NCBI GenBank assembly: GCA_007695225.1
Contig: REED01000173.1
Span: 89,588 to 153,587, forward strand
DNA: 64,000 nucleotides
DNA from: Gemmatimonadales bacterium
GTDB lineage: Bacteria > Gemmatimonadota > Gemmatimonadetes > Longimicrobiales > Gaopeijiaceae
Direction: 5' to 3'
The notes beneath the pieces were generated by a model. It worked only from the letters and a program-made list of their open reading frames with translations, ran no database searches and was not told where the DNA came from. Shown one piece after another: positions 9,345 to 20,885 of the stretch. The position numbers and the translations under genes are program-made. Positions within the stretch are counted from its first letter, which is position 1. Every line of letters starts with the position of its first letter.

Positions 9345-10797
9345 CCCGTACTCCAATCGTCCAGGTACTCGTTCCGGCGTCGGGCTCCAGAGCCGGGGAT
9401 CGCCATCGGCCGGGAATCCAGAGCACCGTTCCCTCCCGATCCACCAGGATGGGGACTTCCTCTCGTTCACCTCGGGGGATCCGAAGTTCCCCAATAAGCC
9501 GCTTGAGCCTCCGTGTTCCGCCGGGCACACGGATCCTATCTCCGGGCCTTCGCCCCCGAAACTCCAGGGGACTCTCTCCCAGGGGAAGGGTGAGGATGGC
9601 GTCCACGCCCGGGGTATTCCGGGTCTCTCTTCGCTCCGGCGGCGTGCCACCAGTCCTCCAGGAGACCTTGTAGGTCCTGCCTCCCAGACGGAGGCTTCCC
9701 TCGTCAGGGGCACTCTCCGGGGAGAGATGGAGGGCCTGGTGGTCCCCTTCTCCACCAGGGTGCCGCGCCCCAGGCTCTTGGGACCCGGAGAGCCCGGGCC
9801 CGGGCTCGAATCCCTTCGCCCCTCGTCGCGCCAGGACCAACCACTGGAAGTCCCTGAAGAGGACGATGCCTCCGGAGAGGTCCACGGACTTACCACTGGT
9901 GCCCCGACCCATGAAGGCCAGCGCCGAAGCGGTGGCCCTTTGGGAGAGTCGGATGCCCAGGGAATCCACCAATCGCCGGAGGATCTCGGCCTGCACTTCC
10001 GGCGGCCGATCCAGGAACCGATCCCGGTGGAGGCGGAGGGTGGCATCCTGCCGGTCCTCCACCACTGCGTCGAGATGGGGCTGAAGGAGGTGGGCCATGG
10101 CCCGACTTCGCTCTGCGGCCAGCTTGGCCCCACGGCGGAGGGAGCGCCATGCTCCGGGATGGATGGTCTCCAGGAGGGGGAGGAGCTGGTGCCGGATCCG
10201 GTTCCGGGCGAAGGCCGGGGAGCGGTTCGATGGGTCCTCCCGGGGGCGCAGCGCGAACGCCTCGGCATACCGCTCCAGCTCCTGGCGCCGGAAGGGCAGG
10301 AGGGGTCGTCCCACTCCGGGCTCCCGCCATTCCGGAATCCCCTGGAGGCCGTCCGGTCCCGTCCCCCGGAGGAACCGGAAGAGGATGGTCTCCACCTCAT
10401 CGTCTGCGTGGTGGGCAGTGAGCACCACCCCACCCCCCACCGCCTTCCGGACGCTCTCCAGGAATCGATAACGGAGCTTGCGGGCCTCGGCCTCCTGGGA
10501 GGGCGGCGTCTCTGCCGCCCCCCGGTGGAGGGAAACACCCCAGGCCCGGCACAGGCCCTCGGCCCATGCGGCGTCGTCGGCACTTCCCTCCCGCATCCCG
10601 TGGTCGAAGTGGGCGGCCCGCAGTTCTCTCGGGCCCAACCCCGATGTGAACCGGAGCAGGTGGAGGAGGACCAGGGAATCCATTCCTCCGGAGAACGCCA
10701 CCACCACGGGAGCATCCTCCGTCCACCATTCCCGACTCTCCAGGTGACGTCGAAGCCGTTGGGGGAGGGCCTCCCGGGTCCGGCGCCCCCTCTTCAC
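9325..10797 (-). CDS. tilS: tRNA(Ile)-lysidine synthase
   Basis: PP-loop VVAFSGGMDSLVLLHLL; HFDHGMREGSADDA; TAHHADDEVETILFRFLRGTG. Confidence 0.94.
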   Translation of the reverse strand: MKRGRRTREALPQRLRRHLESREWWTEDAPVVVAFSGGMDSLVLLHLLRFTSGLGPRELRAAHFDHGMREGSADDAAWAEGLCRAWGVSLHRGAAETPPSQEAEARKLRYRFLESVRKAVGGGVVLTAHHADDEVETILFRFLRGTGPDGLQGIPEWREPGVGRPLLPFRRQELERYAEAFALRPREDPSNRSPAFARNRIRHQLLPLLETIHPGAWRSLRRGAKLAAERSRAMAHLLQPHLDAVVEDRQDATLRLHRDRFLDRPPEVQAEILRRLVDSLGIRLSQRATASALAFMGRGTSGKSVDLSGGIVLFRDFQWLVLARRGAKGFEPGPGLSGSQEPGARHPGGEGDHQALHLSPESAPDEGSLRLGGRTYKVSWRTGGTPPERRETRNTPGVDAILTLPLGESPLEFRGRRPGDRIRVPGGTRRLKRLIGELRIPRGEREEVPILVDREGTVLWIPGRWRSPALEPDAGTSTWTIGVRDAGDDT

Positions 10798-11620
10798 CCG
10801 CTTCCCGGCTCGTCCCGAGGCTTGAAGGACCCCAGGGCGGGGGGAAGGGGACGCCCGGATTCCCGGTGCAGCACACGGGCCAGGAGATCGGGACGATCGG
10901 TCTGGATGGCGTCGGCCCCCCAGTCCAGGAGGGTCTTCATCCCCTGGGGATCATCCACGGTCCAGACGTGGACCGGCAGGTTCCGTCGGTGCGCCTCGCG
11001 GATGAAGCGGGGGGTGGTCACCTGCCGCCCCTCCCAGACCCAGGGAACCTGCAGGGCGTCGGTGCGGGGACAGTAGGGTCCCCCTCCGGGAAGGCGGTGG
11101 AGGAGGTAGAAGAGCTGGATCTGCCTTCGGGAGGCGGAAACCGGCCCCGGATACCCCAGGCGGTCCCCTCGCCCCCTCTCATGCTCCGAGGCGAAGAGGA
11201 CGCGGTGCTCGGCCCCGTGGGCCAGGATGAGCTCAAGGAGCGGGCGGGCCGCCGCAGGAGCTTTGGCGTCCACGTTCATCCGGGTATGGGGGAGGGCTTC
11301 CAGGACCTCGGCGAAGCGGGGGAGCCGGACACCCTTTCCCCGAAACGAGGGGTGACCCTCCAGGTCCAGGAACCGGTAGCCGGCGTCAAGCCGGGAGAGT
11401 TCGGTCCAGGTCATCTCCGCCACCGCTCCCGAACCGTCGGTGGTGCGGTCCACGGTGGGGTCGTGGATGACCACCAGCTCCCCATCCCTGGAGAGGTGCA
11501 CGTCCATCTCCAGCACATCGGCCCCCCAGTCCTCCACCGCCGAACGAAACGCGGCCATGGTGTTCTCCGGAGCCAGCGCCGCCCCGCCACGGTGGGCGAA
11601 TAGGAGGGGAGCGCCGGCCA
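10794..11620 (-). CDS. Glycerophosphodiester phosphodiesterase
   Basis: Frame upstream of the listed ATG (11558) encodes LLFAHRGGALAPENTMAAF, the GDPD HRG-ENT motif, so the true start lies 5' of 11558 with no in-frame ATG/GTG; 5' limit approximate. DVLEMDVHLSRDGELVVIHDPTVDRTTDG follows. Confidence 0.85.
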
Positions 11621-11659
11621 GGTACGGGTGCCCTGGACGCGTATGGAGGGGGCGGGGGG

Positions 11660-12169
11660 TCAGCGGTCCTCCAGCGGCCCCGCGTCTTCGGGCTCGATGC
11701 CATGGTAGGTCATCAGGACCCGGTCCAGGAGCCCATCGGTCATCCGGAGCTCCAGGGCGGCCCGGTCTCCCTCCTCTCCGACACCGCCGGCGGCGGTCTC
11801 ACGGAGGGAGAGAACCCGCCCGGCAAGGAACTCCAGGAAATCCTCCACCACCTCGGGACGGGGCGATGGTCCCACCGGAGAATCGGGAAGCACCTCATCA
11901 AGGAGGAGTCCCCGGACGAATGCCAGGACCCCTGGAAAGGTGAGTTCGGGGATTCCCCCTCCCTCCATCCGCTCCTCCTCGGTGACGTTCTCCCATTCCA
12001 GATCGTTCCAGTAGAGGTCCTGGGCTTCCTCCAGAAGGTACGCCCGCCGATGCGGTTGCAGGGGATCGTTGGTGTCCGAAGTCGGGGTCCGCAGCGTCCG
12101 CCCAACGACGTCTCGGAGGCGGTCCCGACGTTGGGCGATGAGTTGCTTCGGAGAAGGGGCGTTATTCAT
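11660..12169 (-). CDS. Hypothetical protein (169 aa)
   Basis: Start MNNAPSPKQLIAQRRDRLRDVVGRTL at ATG 12167-12169; predicted charged helical protein; no family recognised. Confidence 0.7.
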   Translation of the reverse strand: MNNAPSPKQLIAQRRDRLRDVVGRTLRTPTSDTNDPLQPHRRAYLLEEAQDLYWNDLEWENVTEEERMEGGGIPELTFPGVLAFVRGLLLDEVLPDSPVGPSPRPEVVEDFLEFLAGRVLSLRETAAGGVGEEGDRAALELRMTDGLLDRVLMTYHGIEPEDAGPLEDR

Positions 12170-12304
12170 TGTCCCACGGGAAGTGCGGAGAGGGATGGAG
12201 TCGGAAGTGGGAGGAAGATACGGCGGAGGCCGCCTGCCGGCACCCCCCGGTGCCTCGCCCCCTGACCCGGATGGCGGCCCGGCCCGGTGACCCGGTCGTG
12301 AAAA

Positions 12305-12328
12305 CGGCCCCTCCCGAAGGAGGGGCCG
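12305..12328 (-). terminator. Rho-independent terminator downstream of tRNA-Met
   Basis: CGGCCCCTCC-cgaa-GGAGGGGCCG, followed on the minus strand by TTTT. Confidence 0.85.
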
Positions 12329-12367
12329 CCGCTCTCGGTGCACTGCGTTTCGGGACCTTCCGTGCAG

Positions 12368-12441
12368 TGCCGGAGGAGGGACTCGAACCCCCGACACGCG
12401 GATTATGATTCCGCTGCTCTAACCAGCTGAGCTACTCCGGC
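12368..12441 (-). tRNA. tRNA-Met (anticodon CAT), elongator-type
   Basis: GCCGGAG TA GCTC AGCTGGTTA GAGC A GCGGA ATCATAA TCCGC GTGTC GGGGG TTCGAGT CCCTC CTCCGGC A; full cloverleaf; CCA not encoded. Confidence 0.96.
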
Positions 12442-12451
12442 CAAGACGAAA

Positions 12452-12480
12452 ACGCTACCCGCGGACCCGCCCGGTGTCAA
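12452..12480 (-). promoter_or_regulatory. Predicted sigma70-type promoter of tRNA-Met
   Basis: Minus strand TTGACA-N17-TAGCGT just upstream of the tRNA 5' end. Confidence 0.65.
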
Positions 12481-12584
12481 CCCCATTCAGAGCGGCGGAA
12501 CAGGCGCTCCCACCGGCCTCGGGAGCCCATCCGAAGCGCCGGCCACCGAAGGCGCTCTCAGAGAGGGTATACGCCGTCTCAACG

Positions 12585-12878
12585 TCAACGAGGAAGGGGC
12601 TCTTCCTCCGGCTCAGCAAAGCGGTAGAGGACCTCGCCGTCCCGTATCATCCCGAATCGCTCCCGGGCCAGAGCCTCCAGCGTCCGGGGATCCTCCTCCA
12701 GCGCCTCCACCCGGTTCCGAAGGGAATCCGTCTGGACCCGGAGGGCCTCCAGTTCGGCGTCGGCCACCTGGGCCCGCTGGTGGATTTCCCGCACATCCAG
12801 GAGGGTATACTCCCCACCGAACAGTGCATAGTACGCCGCCAGCCCGACGAGGGCGGGAAAGACGAGCTTTCGAAGCAT
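12585..12878 (-). CDS. Septum formation initiator family protein (FtsB/DivIC-like)
   Basis: Short protein with N-terminal TM, coiled coil and LARERFGMIRDGEVLYRF; next to eno. Confidence 0.87.
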   Translation of the reverse strand: MLRKLVFPALVGLAAYYALFGGEYTLLDVREIHQRAQVADAELEALRVQTDSLRNRVEALEEDPRTLEALARERFGMIRDGEVLYRFAEPEEEPLPR

Positions 12879-12925
12879 GCGGAACCTCGTCCGATGGGTC
12901 GGCCCGTGAAAGGCGCGCCTCGGGG

Positions 12926-14218
<1,293 letters not shown>

Positions 14219-15034
14219 TCAGTCCTCAGGTCGATGCTCCAGGAACTCCCCTCCTCCGGGGTCCCCTGTTCCTGCTGGATCCTCCTTCCCTTCCTCCTCC
14301 TCCGGGGGGCGTGTCGCCTCCGCCGGTTCCTCCATGAGGGCCGCAACCCGGGCCCTTCCCTCCCGCAACAGTCCATCTCGTTCCGACATGCTCAAGCCGG
14401 ACACCGGGATGGGCTCGCCGACCCGGATGCGGATCGTGCCGGAACGGATCTGGAACGAGCCCTTCGGCATGACGGCGTGGCTCCCTGAGATCCCCAGTGG
14501 AACCACCGGGACGCCGGTCTGGATGGCCAGTACAAAGGCCCCCTTCTTGAATTCCTGCAGGCGTCCGTCCGGGGATCGTGTCCCCTCGGGAAAGAAGATG
14601 ACCGCCAGGCGCCGATCCCGGATCTCCGTTCCCGCCTCCTCGATGGAAGCCACCGCCTGACTCCGGTCAGATCGGTTCACCGCGATGTGGCCGCAACTCC
14701 GCCATGCCTTCCCGAATATGGGGATCCTGGCCAGTTCCTGCTTGGCCACGAAGCGATACCGAGCTGGAAGATAGGCGGCCAGGGCGAAGACGTCGAACCA
14801 GCTCTGGTGATTGGCCACCACGACGGTGGGGCGGCTCCAGTCCACGGACTCCATTCCATCCATCTCGACCCGGACCCCGGCCAGGAAGAGCAGGACCCGG
14901 GACCAGAACCGGGGGAAGACCTCGCAACAGGTTCGGGTCCCGGGAAGTCGGAGAAGGGCGGAGAGGACGATCCACCCCCCCAGGACCGCGGTGAGGGGTA
15001 TTCCCACGATGACGACGATGGCGCTCCGGATCAT
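14219..15034 (-). CDS. 1-acyl-sn-glycerol-3-phosphate acyltransferase (PlsC family)
   Basis: NHQSWFDVF (NHxxxxD), FFPEGTRSPDG; start MIRSAIVVIVG at 15032-15034. Confidence 0.92.
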   Translation of the reverse strand: MIRSAIVVIVGIPLTAVLGGWIVLSALLRLPGTRTCCEVFPRFWSRVLLFLAGVRVEMDGMESVDWSRPTVVVANHQSWFDVFALAAYLPARYRFVAKQELARIPIFGKAWRSCGHIAVNRSDRSQAVASIEEAGTEIRDRRLAVIFFPEGTRSPDGRLQEFKKGAFVLAIQTGVPVVPLGISGSHAVMPKGSFQIRSGTIRIRVGEPIPVSGLSMSERDGLLREGRARVAALMEEPAEATRPPEEEEGKEDPAGTGDPGGGEFLEHRPED

Positions 15035-16047
15035 CCCTCTCCCCCTGACTCCCAGGGCATCCCCCGAAAGTGGTCCCACCCGCCCCGCTCCACCCGCATG
15101 GGCTCTTCGTTGTCCCCGTGGAGGATCCACACACCCTCGCCTGCCATCACCTCCCCCACGCGGGTCAGGGAAAGATCGAAGGATCGGCGGAATTCCTCCA
15201 CCCATGGCTCCATCTCCCCCTGCGGCGCGGCCAGGAGAAGCTCATAGTCCTCGCCGCCATGGAGTGCGCATTCCAGGGCCCCACTCCCGTCTCCGTCTGC
15301 CTTCCCCTCCCGGAACCGGGGGTGTACCGGGAGCGTCCCCCCCCGAAGAAGGACCCCGACCCCGGAGGCGGCCGCAAGATGGGCGGCATCCCCAGCCAGC
15401 CCGTCGGAGAGGTCCAGCCCGGCGGAGAGGGCGCAGCGCTCCCGGAGCCATCGCGCTTCCGGAATGCGGGCCCGGGGCCGGGCGAACCGCTCCCGGAACT
15501 CCGGGTGAGGCACACCATCGGAGGTCCACGCGGCCACCGCCGCTGCCGCCCCCCCCAGGGTCCCTGTGACCCAGAGCGCATCACCGGGCCGGGCGCCGGC
15601 CCGGAGCAGGGGCGATTCGACCCGTCCCACCACCACCGCATCCAGGATCACGGGCCCCGGCGAACGGGTGAGATCGCCACCCAGGAGAGGGATCCCCATC
15701 TCGTCGATGCGCTCCCGGACGCCCGCCATGAAGGGCTCCGGGCCCGGTCCCGCCTCTGGAACCGCCAGGGATACGAGGACACCGATGGGCTCGGCAGCCA
15801 TGGCGGCCAGATCAGAGAGGGCGGCCACCACCGCCCGTCCGCCCGCCTCCTCCGGTGAGATCCAGTCCAGCCGGAAATGGACCCCCTCCACGGTGAGGTC
15901 GGTGGAGAGGACCACTCCGTCGGACAGCACCGCCGCATCGTCGCCGGGGCCCACCCTCGAACCTGGTTGGGGAGGGAGATCCCGGAGGATGTTCCGGATC
16001 CGGTCGAACTCGCCTCCCGGGCCCAGGGCCGGACCCGCCCCCCTCAC
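15031..16047 (-). CDS. thiL: Thiamine-phosphate kinase
   Basis: GPGDDAAVLSDGVVLSTDLTVEGVHFRLDW; LLGGDLTRSPGPVILDAVVVG; LDLSDGLAGDAAHLA; HGGEDYELLL. Confidence 0.94.
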   Translation of the reverse strand: MRGAGPALGPGGEFDRIRNILRDLPPQPGSRVGPGDDAAVLSDGVVLSTDLTVEGVHFRLDWISPEEAGGRAVVAALSDLAAMAAEPIGVLVSLAVPEAGPGPEPFMAGVRERIDEMGIPLLGGDLTRSPGPVILDAVVVGRVESPLLRAGARPGDALWVTGTLGGAAAAVAAWTSDGVPHPEFRERFARPRARIPEARWLRERCALSAGLDLSDGLAGDAAHLAAASGVGVLLRGGTLPVHPRFREGKADGDGSGALECALHGGEDYELLLAAPQGEMEPWVEEFRRSFDLSLTRVGEVMAGEGVWILHGDNEEPMRVERGGWDHFRGMPWESGGEG

Positions 16048-17615
16048 CTGGGCGGCCCCAGGTCCAGGAGAACGAATGGGAAGTCCAACTCCGTAGATCC
16101 CTCGCCCCGCTCCTCCAGCGCCATGGGGAGCGCGTCCACCACGTCGGAGGGAAGGAGGGCTTCTCCCCCGCAGGTCGCCATGGCCGCCGCCCGACCGGTG
16201 AGGTGCAGGGCCACAGTCGCCGCATCCGGGGCCCGGAGTCCCCGAGCCAGAAAGGCTCCTGCCACTCCGGTGAGTACATCTCCCATTCCCGCTCGGGCCA
16301 GATCCGAGGTACTGGTGGGGCTCACCCGGAGGGGGCCCCCTCCGGAGATCGCCACCACCGAGGGGGAGCCCTTGAGGAGGCAGGCCGCTTCCCAGCGCCC
16401 CGCAGCGGCACGGGCAGCGCTCCCGGGGTCGGAGATGGCTTGTCCCGCCTCCCCCTCCACGATCCGGGCCAGCTCCCCGGGGTGTGGGGTGAGGAGGCGC
16501 CGATCCGGGGCGCTGGCCCCGGGAAAGGCGGCAAGGCGCCCCTCCCCCAGGAGGGTCAGGGCATCGGCATCCAGGAGAAGTGCGGGAGGCGCCATCTCCT
16601 CCAGAATCCGATTCAGGCGTCGAGCGGCCGATGCATCCGTCCCCATCCCCGGTCCGGCGGTCAGGGCATCCGATGACTCTGCGGCCAACCGAACGGCCTC
16701 GGCGTCATCCATGTCCACGAAGACGGCCTCCGGAACTGCCATCTGGAGAATGGCCCGGTTTTCCGCCGAGGACGCCACCCGGACGAACCCCACGCCCGCA
16801 CGGAGCGCGGCTCGGGCGGAGAGGACCGCGGCCCCGGCCATTCCCGGGCGACCCGCCAGGAGAAGAAGACGTCCTTCGGCGTTCTTGTGCGTCCGGAAGG
16901 CCCGCCGAGGCCGGAGTTCATCCACCCATCCGGGGGTGATGAGCCGCGCTCCAGCTGCATCTTCGGACCAGGGGGGGAACCCGATCTCCACCGCTACCAG
17001 GCGTCCGGACCGCTCCCGCCCCGGGTGGAGGAGGCTTCCCAGCTTGGGGGCCCCGAAAGCCACGGTCACCTGGGCCGAGACCGCCTCCCCCCGGCAGGCG
17101 CCGCTTCCAGCCTCGACGCCGGAGGGGATGTCCAGGGCCAGGACCGGGCGACCGGATCGGTTCACCGCCTGGATCACCCGGTCAAAGGGCGCTCGGGCCG
17201 CTCCCCTGATCCCCGTCCCCAGGAGCCCATCCACCAGGACATCTCCCCAGGCCAGAACGGCGTCAAGTCGGCTCGCGTCGTCGGGAAGGGCTTCCGGGGA
17301 GGGGCCGTGACCATGGAGGAGGGTCTGGGAGCCGGAACGCCCCACACCCACCAGGCGAACTTCCCGACCAGCGGCCCGGAGAGTCCGCGCAAGGACCACT
17401 CCGTCGCCGCCATTGTTCCCCCCACCGGCCAGCACCACGACCCGTCCTCGGGGAAAGAGCCGATGTAGAACGAGGGCCGCGCTCCGTCCGGCGTTTTCCA
17501 TGAGGACCGGCCCCGGCACCTGCATCGTCTGGATGGCATGCTCGTCGAAGGCGGTTGCTTCGGAGCCGGTTGGGACGGGAACGAACACCCGACCGAAGAG
17601 GGGGAGGCGATCCAT
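16044..17615 (-). CDS. nnr: Bifunctional NAD(P)H-hydrate epimerase / ADP-dependent dehydratase
   Basis: Epimerase domain VVLAGGGNNGGDGVVLARTL; dehydratase domain LTPHPGELARI, KGSPSVVAISGG, AGMGDVLTGVAGAFLARG. Confidence 0.92.
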   Translation of the reverse strand: MDRLPLFGRVFVPVPTGSEATAFDEHAIQTMQVPGPVLMENAGRSAALVLHRLFPRGRVVVLAGGGNNGGDGVVLARTLRAAGREVRLVGVGRSGSQTLLHGHGPSPEALPDDASRLDAVLAWGDVLVDGLLGTGIRGAARAPFDRVIQAVNRSGRPVLALDIPSGVEAGSGACRGEAVSAQVTVAFGAPKLGSLLHPGRERSGRLVAVEIGFPPWSEDAAGARLITPGWVDELRPRRAFRTHKNAEGRLLLLAGRPGMAGAAVLSARAALRAGVGFVRVASSAENRAILQMAVPEAVFVDMDDAEAVRLAAESSDALTAGPGMGTDASAARRLNRILEEMAPPALLLDADALTLLGEGRLAAFPGASAPDRRLLTPHPGELARIVEGEAGQAISDPGSAARAAAGRWEAACLLKGSPSVVAISGGGPLRVSPTSTSDLARAGMGDVLTGVAGAFLARGLRAPDAATVALHLTGRAAAMATCGGEALLPSDVVDALPMALEERGEGSTELDFPFVLLDLGPPR

Positions 17616-17753
17616 ATCGAAGCTCACCCCGCGGGACTCAGGAGAGAGAGCTTGATGCATGGGGGGAAGCGCCACGGAGGAAGGAGCGCCTTCGCGAGAG
17701 GGCCTGGAAGCAGAGAGCACGGACGAGGGGACCGGGCATCCCCGTCGCCGGGA

Positions 17754-17951
17754 TCACTTGTAGCTCTGTCCGATGGCGCGGCCGAAGGTGATCTCTCCGT
17801 TGTCGATGCGGATGTTGAACCCGCAGTCGGGATTCGAGCAGACCCACGCCTTGTACTGGATGGGCGCACCCTCCCGACCGTAGTCGGAGAGGGGGATCAG
17901 CAGCCCGGCATCGCACTTCTGACAACGGGGGAAACGAGTTTGTTCCTCCAT
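17754..17951 (-). CDS. Small zinc-ribbon-like hypothetical protein (65 aa)
   Basis: MEEQTRFPRCQKCDAGLLIPLSDYGREGAPIQYKAWVCSNPDCGFNIRIDNGEITFGRAIGQSYK with CxxC and CxxxxC. Confidence 0.7.
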   Translation of the reverse strand: MEEQTRFPRCQKCDAGLLIPLSDYGREGAPIQYKAWVCSNPDCGFNIRIDNGEITFGRAIGQSYK

Positions 17952-18014
17952 GATCAACCCCTCCCGGCAACGAGAATCCCCACCCACGACCCGACACCTG
18001 TCGGCGAGACGTTT

Positions 18015-18398
18015 CTATTCATCCCCGGCGGTCCAGGGATAGTTCCGCTCGAAGGCCTCCTCGAAGTCGAAGAGCCGCCGGAAGTCCTCCAGGCGGTCCG
18101 AGTCATCCTTCACCAGGACCCCCGCCTCCACCAGTGCGAAGACGATCTCGCCCAGGTCGTCCGTGGAATGAACCCCCCAGTGTTCCAGCACCGTGCGGGC
18201 CAAGGGACCGAATTGGTGCATGGCCAGATCCCGCACACCCACTGCCAACTCCACCCCGGTGATGTGGCGAGGCTGATCCATGGACTTGAGGACGTGGTGC
18301 AGCGCGGACAACAGGAACAGGTACGCCTTCCCGTGGAAGCGGGGATTCCGCTCCCTCAGGCGATCCATGATCTCGTCGGCAAACTGCACGTGGGTCAT
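18015..18398 (-). CDS. Conserved hypothetical protein, resembling Minf_1886/TIGR04138-type proteins
   Basis: FADEIMDRLRERNPRFHGKAYLFLLSALHHVLKS...HITGVELAVGVRDLAMHQFGPLARTVLEHWGVHSTDDLGEIVFALVEAGVLVKDDSDRLEDF; family recalled, not searched. Confidence 0.7.
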   Translation of the reverse strand: MTHVQFADEIMDRLRERNPRFHGKAYLFLLSALHHVLKSMDQPRHITGVELAVGVRDLAMHQFGPLARTVLEHWGVHSTDDLGEIVFALVEAGVLVKDDSDRLEDFRRLFDFEEAFERNYPWTAGDE

Positions 18399-18471
18399 GA
18401 GGTGGAATCTGATATGAGGGGGAGGGGGAACGCCAGTCCGGGACGACCCCTTCCTGGAAGCAACGGGATGA

Positions 18472-19776
18472 TCAGCGTCCCGTCAACTCACCCACCAACG
18501 GTTCCCCCAGGGGGTCCCCGGTGAGTTCGCGGTAAAGGGGAAACCGGCTGCACAGCTCCCGGATCTCACCCCGGACCCGGTGACGTGTCGCCTCATCTCC
18601 GGGGGCCTCAAGGACATCGGCAATCCAATCGCCCACCTGCCGCATCTGGGATTCCGTCATCCCGCGGGTGGTCAGGGCGGGGGTCCCGATCCGGAGTCCG
18701 GAGGTGACGAAGGGGGAACGAGGCTCTCCGGGTACGGTGTTCTTGTTCACCGTGATCCCGGCCTCCTCCAGGGCATGCTCCGCCTCCTTCCCGGTCAACT
18801 CCCCCCGGTCCCGCAGATCAACCAGGACCAGGTGGTTGTCCGTTCCACCCGAAACGAGTTGGAAGCCCCGCTCCATGAGGCGATCTCCCAGCGCCCGGGC
18901 GTTGGCCACCACCTGCCGGGCGTAGTCGCGGAAGGAGGGATCAAGGGCCTCTCGGAAGGCCACCGCCTTTCCGGCGATGACGTGCATGAGAGGACCGCCC
19001 TGGGTCCCGGGGAATACAGCCTTGTCCACGGCCTTCGCGTGGGCCTCGGTGGAGAGAATGATCCCCCCCCGAGGACCCCGGAGGGTCTTGTGGGTGGTCG
19101 TGGTCACTACGTCCGCATGGGGTACGGGGCTCGGGTGAACCCCTCCGGCCACGAGACCGGCGATGTGGGCCATGTCCACCAGAAGGACGGCGTCCACCTC
19201 CCGTGCGATCTCACCGAACGCCTGGAAATCCAGGGTACGAGCGTAGGCGCTGGCGCCGGCCACGATCATCCGGGGACGCTCCCGCTTCGCCTGGTCCCGG
19301 AGCTGGTCATAGTCGATGCGCCCGTCGGACTCCCGGACACCGTAGGCGGAGACCTGGTAGAGAATCCCCGAAGCGTTCACCGGAGATCCATGGGTCAGAT
19401 GCCCTCCATGACTGAGGTTCATCCCAAGGAGGCGATCCCCCGGCTTCAGGAAGGCCAGGTAGACCGCCATGTTGGCCTGGGCGCCGGAATGGGGCTGGAC
19501 GTTCACATGCTCCGCTTGGAAGAGGAGCTTCGCCCGCTCACGGGCAAGTTCCTCCACCTGGTCCACGAACTCGCAGCCGCCATAGTAGCGTCTGCCGGGA
19601 AGGCCCTCGGCGTACTTGTTGGTCAGAACGGTGCCCACCGCCTCGAGGACGGCGCGGGAGACGAAGTTCTCCGAAGCGATGAGTTCCAGCTGATCGGCCT
19701 GACGGCGTCCCTCGGAGCGGACGGCGTCGGCCACCGCCGGGTCTGCGGCGCGGAGATTCGGGTAGGCTTCAGACAT
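18472..19776 (-). CDS. glyA: Serine hydroxymethyltransferase
   Basis: [54 protein letters not shown]. Confidence 0.98.
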   Translation of the reverse strand: MSEAYPNLRAADPAVADAVRSEGRRQADQLELIASENFVSRAVLEAVGTVLTNKYAEGLPGRRYYGGCEFVDQVEELARERAKLLFQAEHVNVQPHSGAQANMAVYLAFLKPGDRLLGMNLSHGGHLTHGSPVNASGILYQVSAYGVRESDGRIDYDQLRDQAKRERPRMIVAGASAYARTLDFQAFGEIAREVDAVLLVDMAHIAGLVAGGVHPSPVPHADVVTTTTHKTLRGPRGGIILSTEAHAKAVDKAVFPGTQGGPLMHVIAGKAVAFREALDPSFRDYARQVVANARALGDRLMERGFQLVSGGTDNHLVLVDLRDRGELTGKEAEHALEEAGITVNKNTVPGEPRSPFVTSGLRIGTPALTTRGMTESQMRQVGDWIADVLEAPGDEATRHRVRGEIRELCSRFPLYRELTGDPLGEPLVGELTGR

Positions 19777-19777
19777 T

Positions 19778-20833
19778 TCAGACGTAACTCCGGTGTAGGT
19801 GGCGGGCCTTCAGGACCCGCTCCTGGGCCAGTCGATCCGCGGCGACCGCCGTCGGAACCCCTTCGTTTCCTGCCAGCTCAAAGATCCGGAGGAGCGTCTT
19901 GAAGATCTCCTCTGCCTTCCGTTTGCTCCGCTCGGCACCCCAATCGTGGATCTCGCCGTAGACATTGATGAGCCCGCCGGCGTTGATGACGTAGTCGGGC
20001 GCATAGAGGATCTTCCGGGAATGGAGTTCCTGGCCGTGGCGCGGCTCGGCGAGCTGGTTGTTGGCCGCTCCCGCCACGATGTCCACCCTCAGGACCTTCA
20101 GGGTCTCATCGTTCACCACCGCTCCCAGGGCGCAGGGGGCGAAGATGTCAGCATCGAGGCCATAGATCTCATCCGGAGCCACCACCTGGGCACCGAAGTC
20201 ATCCCGGACCCGGGCGACCCGCCCGTCGTCGATGTCGGTGACGGTGAGGCGGGCACCCTCGTCGGCGAGAAAGCCGCAGAGGTGGTAGCCCACGTTTCCC
20301 AACCCCTGGACGGTGACGTGCCGGCCCTCCAGGCTGGGACTGCCGTAGGCCCGCTCGGCACAGGCCCGGATCCCCTGATAGGTTCCGTACGCCGTCACCG
20401 GTGATGGGTCACCGGATCCACCGTAGATCCCCACCACCGAGTCCGTCTCCATCCGGACGAATTCCATGTCGTCCACCGATGTCCCCACGTCCTCCGCGGT
20501 GATATAGCGCCCTGCCAGGGATTCCACTGCCCGCCCGTGGGCCCGGAAAACCATCTCCCGGTCCCGGGTCCGGTTGTCCCCGATGATGACCGACTTTCCG
20601 CCGCCCAGGTTCACCCCGGCGATGGCCGCCTTGTAGGTCATCCCCTGGGCCAACCGGAGCACATCCGTCACCGCCTCCTCATCGGAGGCATAGTTCCAGA
20701 AGCGGGTTCCGCCCAAGGCAGGGCCCAGCGTGCTGTCGTGGATGGCGATGATTCCCCGGTAGCCCAGTTCGGGCTCAGACCAGAACACCAGTTGTTCGTG
20801 CCCTTCCTCGGCCAGCAGGTCGAAGATCTTCAT
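19778..20833 (-). CDS. Glu/Leu/Phe/Val dehydrogenase (leucine dehydrogenase-like)
   Basis: [69 protein letters not shown]. Confidence 0.92.
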   Translation of the reverse strand: MKIFDLLAEEGHEQLVFWSEPELGYRGIIAIHDSTLGPALGGTRFWNYASDEEAVTDVLRLAQGMTYKAAIAGVNLGGGKSVIIGDNRTRDREMVFRAHGRAVESLAGRYITAEDVGTSVDDMEFVRMETDSVVGIYGGSGDPSPVTAYGTYQGIRACAERAYGSPSLEGRHVTVQGLGNVGYHLCGFLADEGARLTVTDIDDGRVARVRDDFGAQVVAPDEIYGLDADIFAPCALGAVVNDETLKVLRVDIVAGAANNQLAEPRHGQELHSRKILYAPDYVINAGGLINVYGEIHDWGAERSKRKAEEIFKTLLRIFELAGNEGVPTAVAADRLAQERVLKARHLHRSYV

Positions 20834-20885
20834 CGGTTTCCCGCTCCTGATCAGGTCATCTATAGGTCCACCGGGTCGGTCGGTC

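Noticed and set aside
8787-10715. 642-aa ORF apparently fusing a long N-terminal region to Hpt
   Set aside because: The N-terminal part is an out-of-frame reading of tilS; only 8787-9344 is protein-like (Hpt). Not a real TilS-Hpt fusion.
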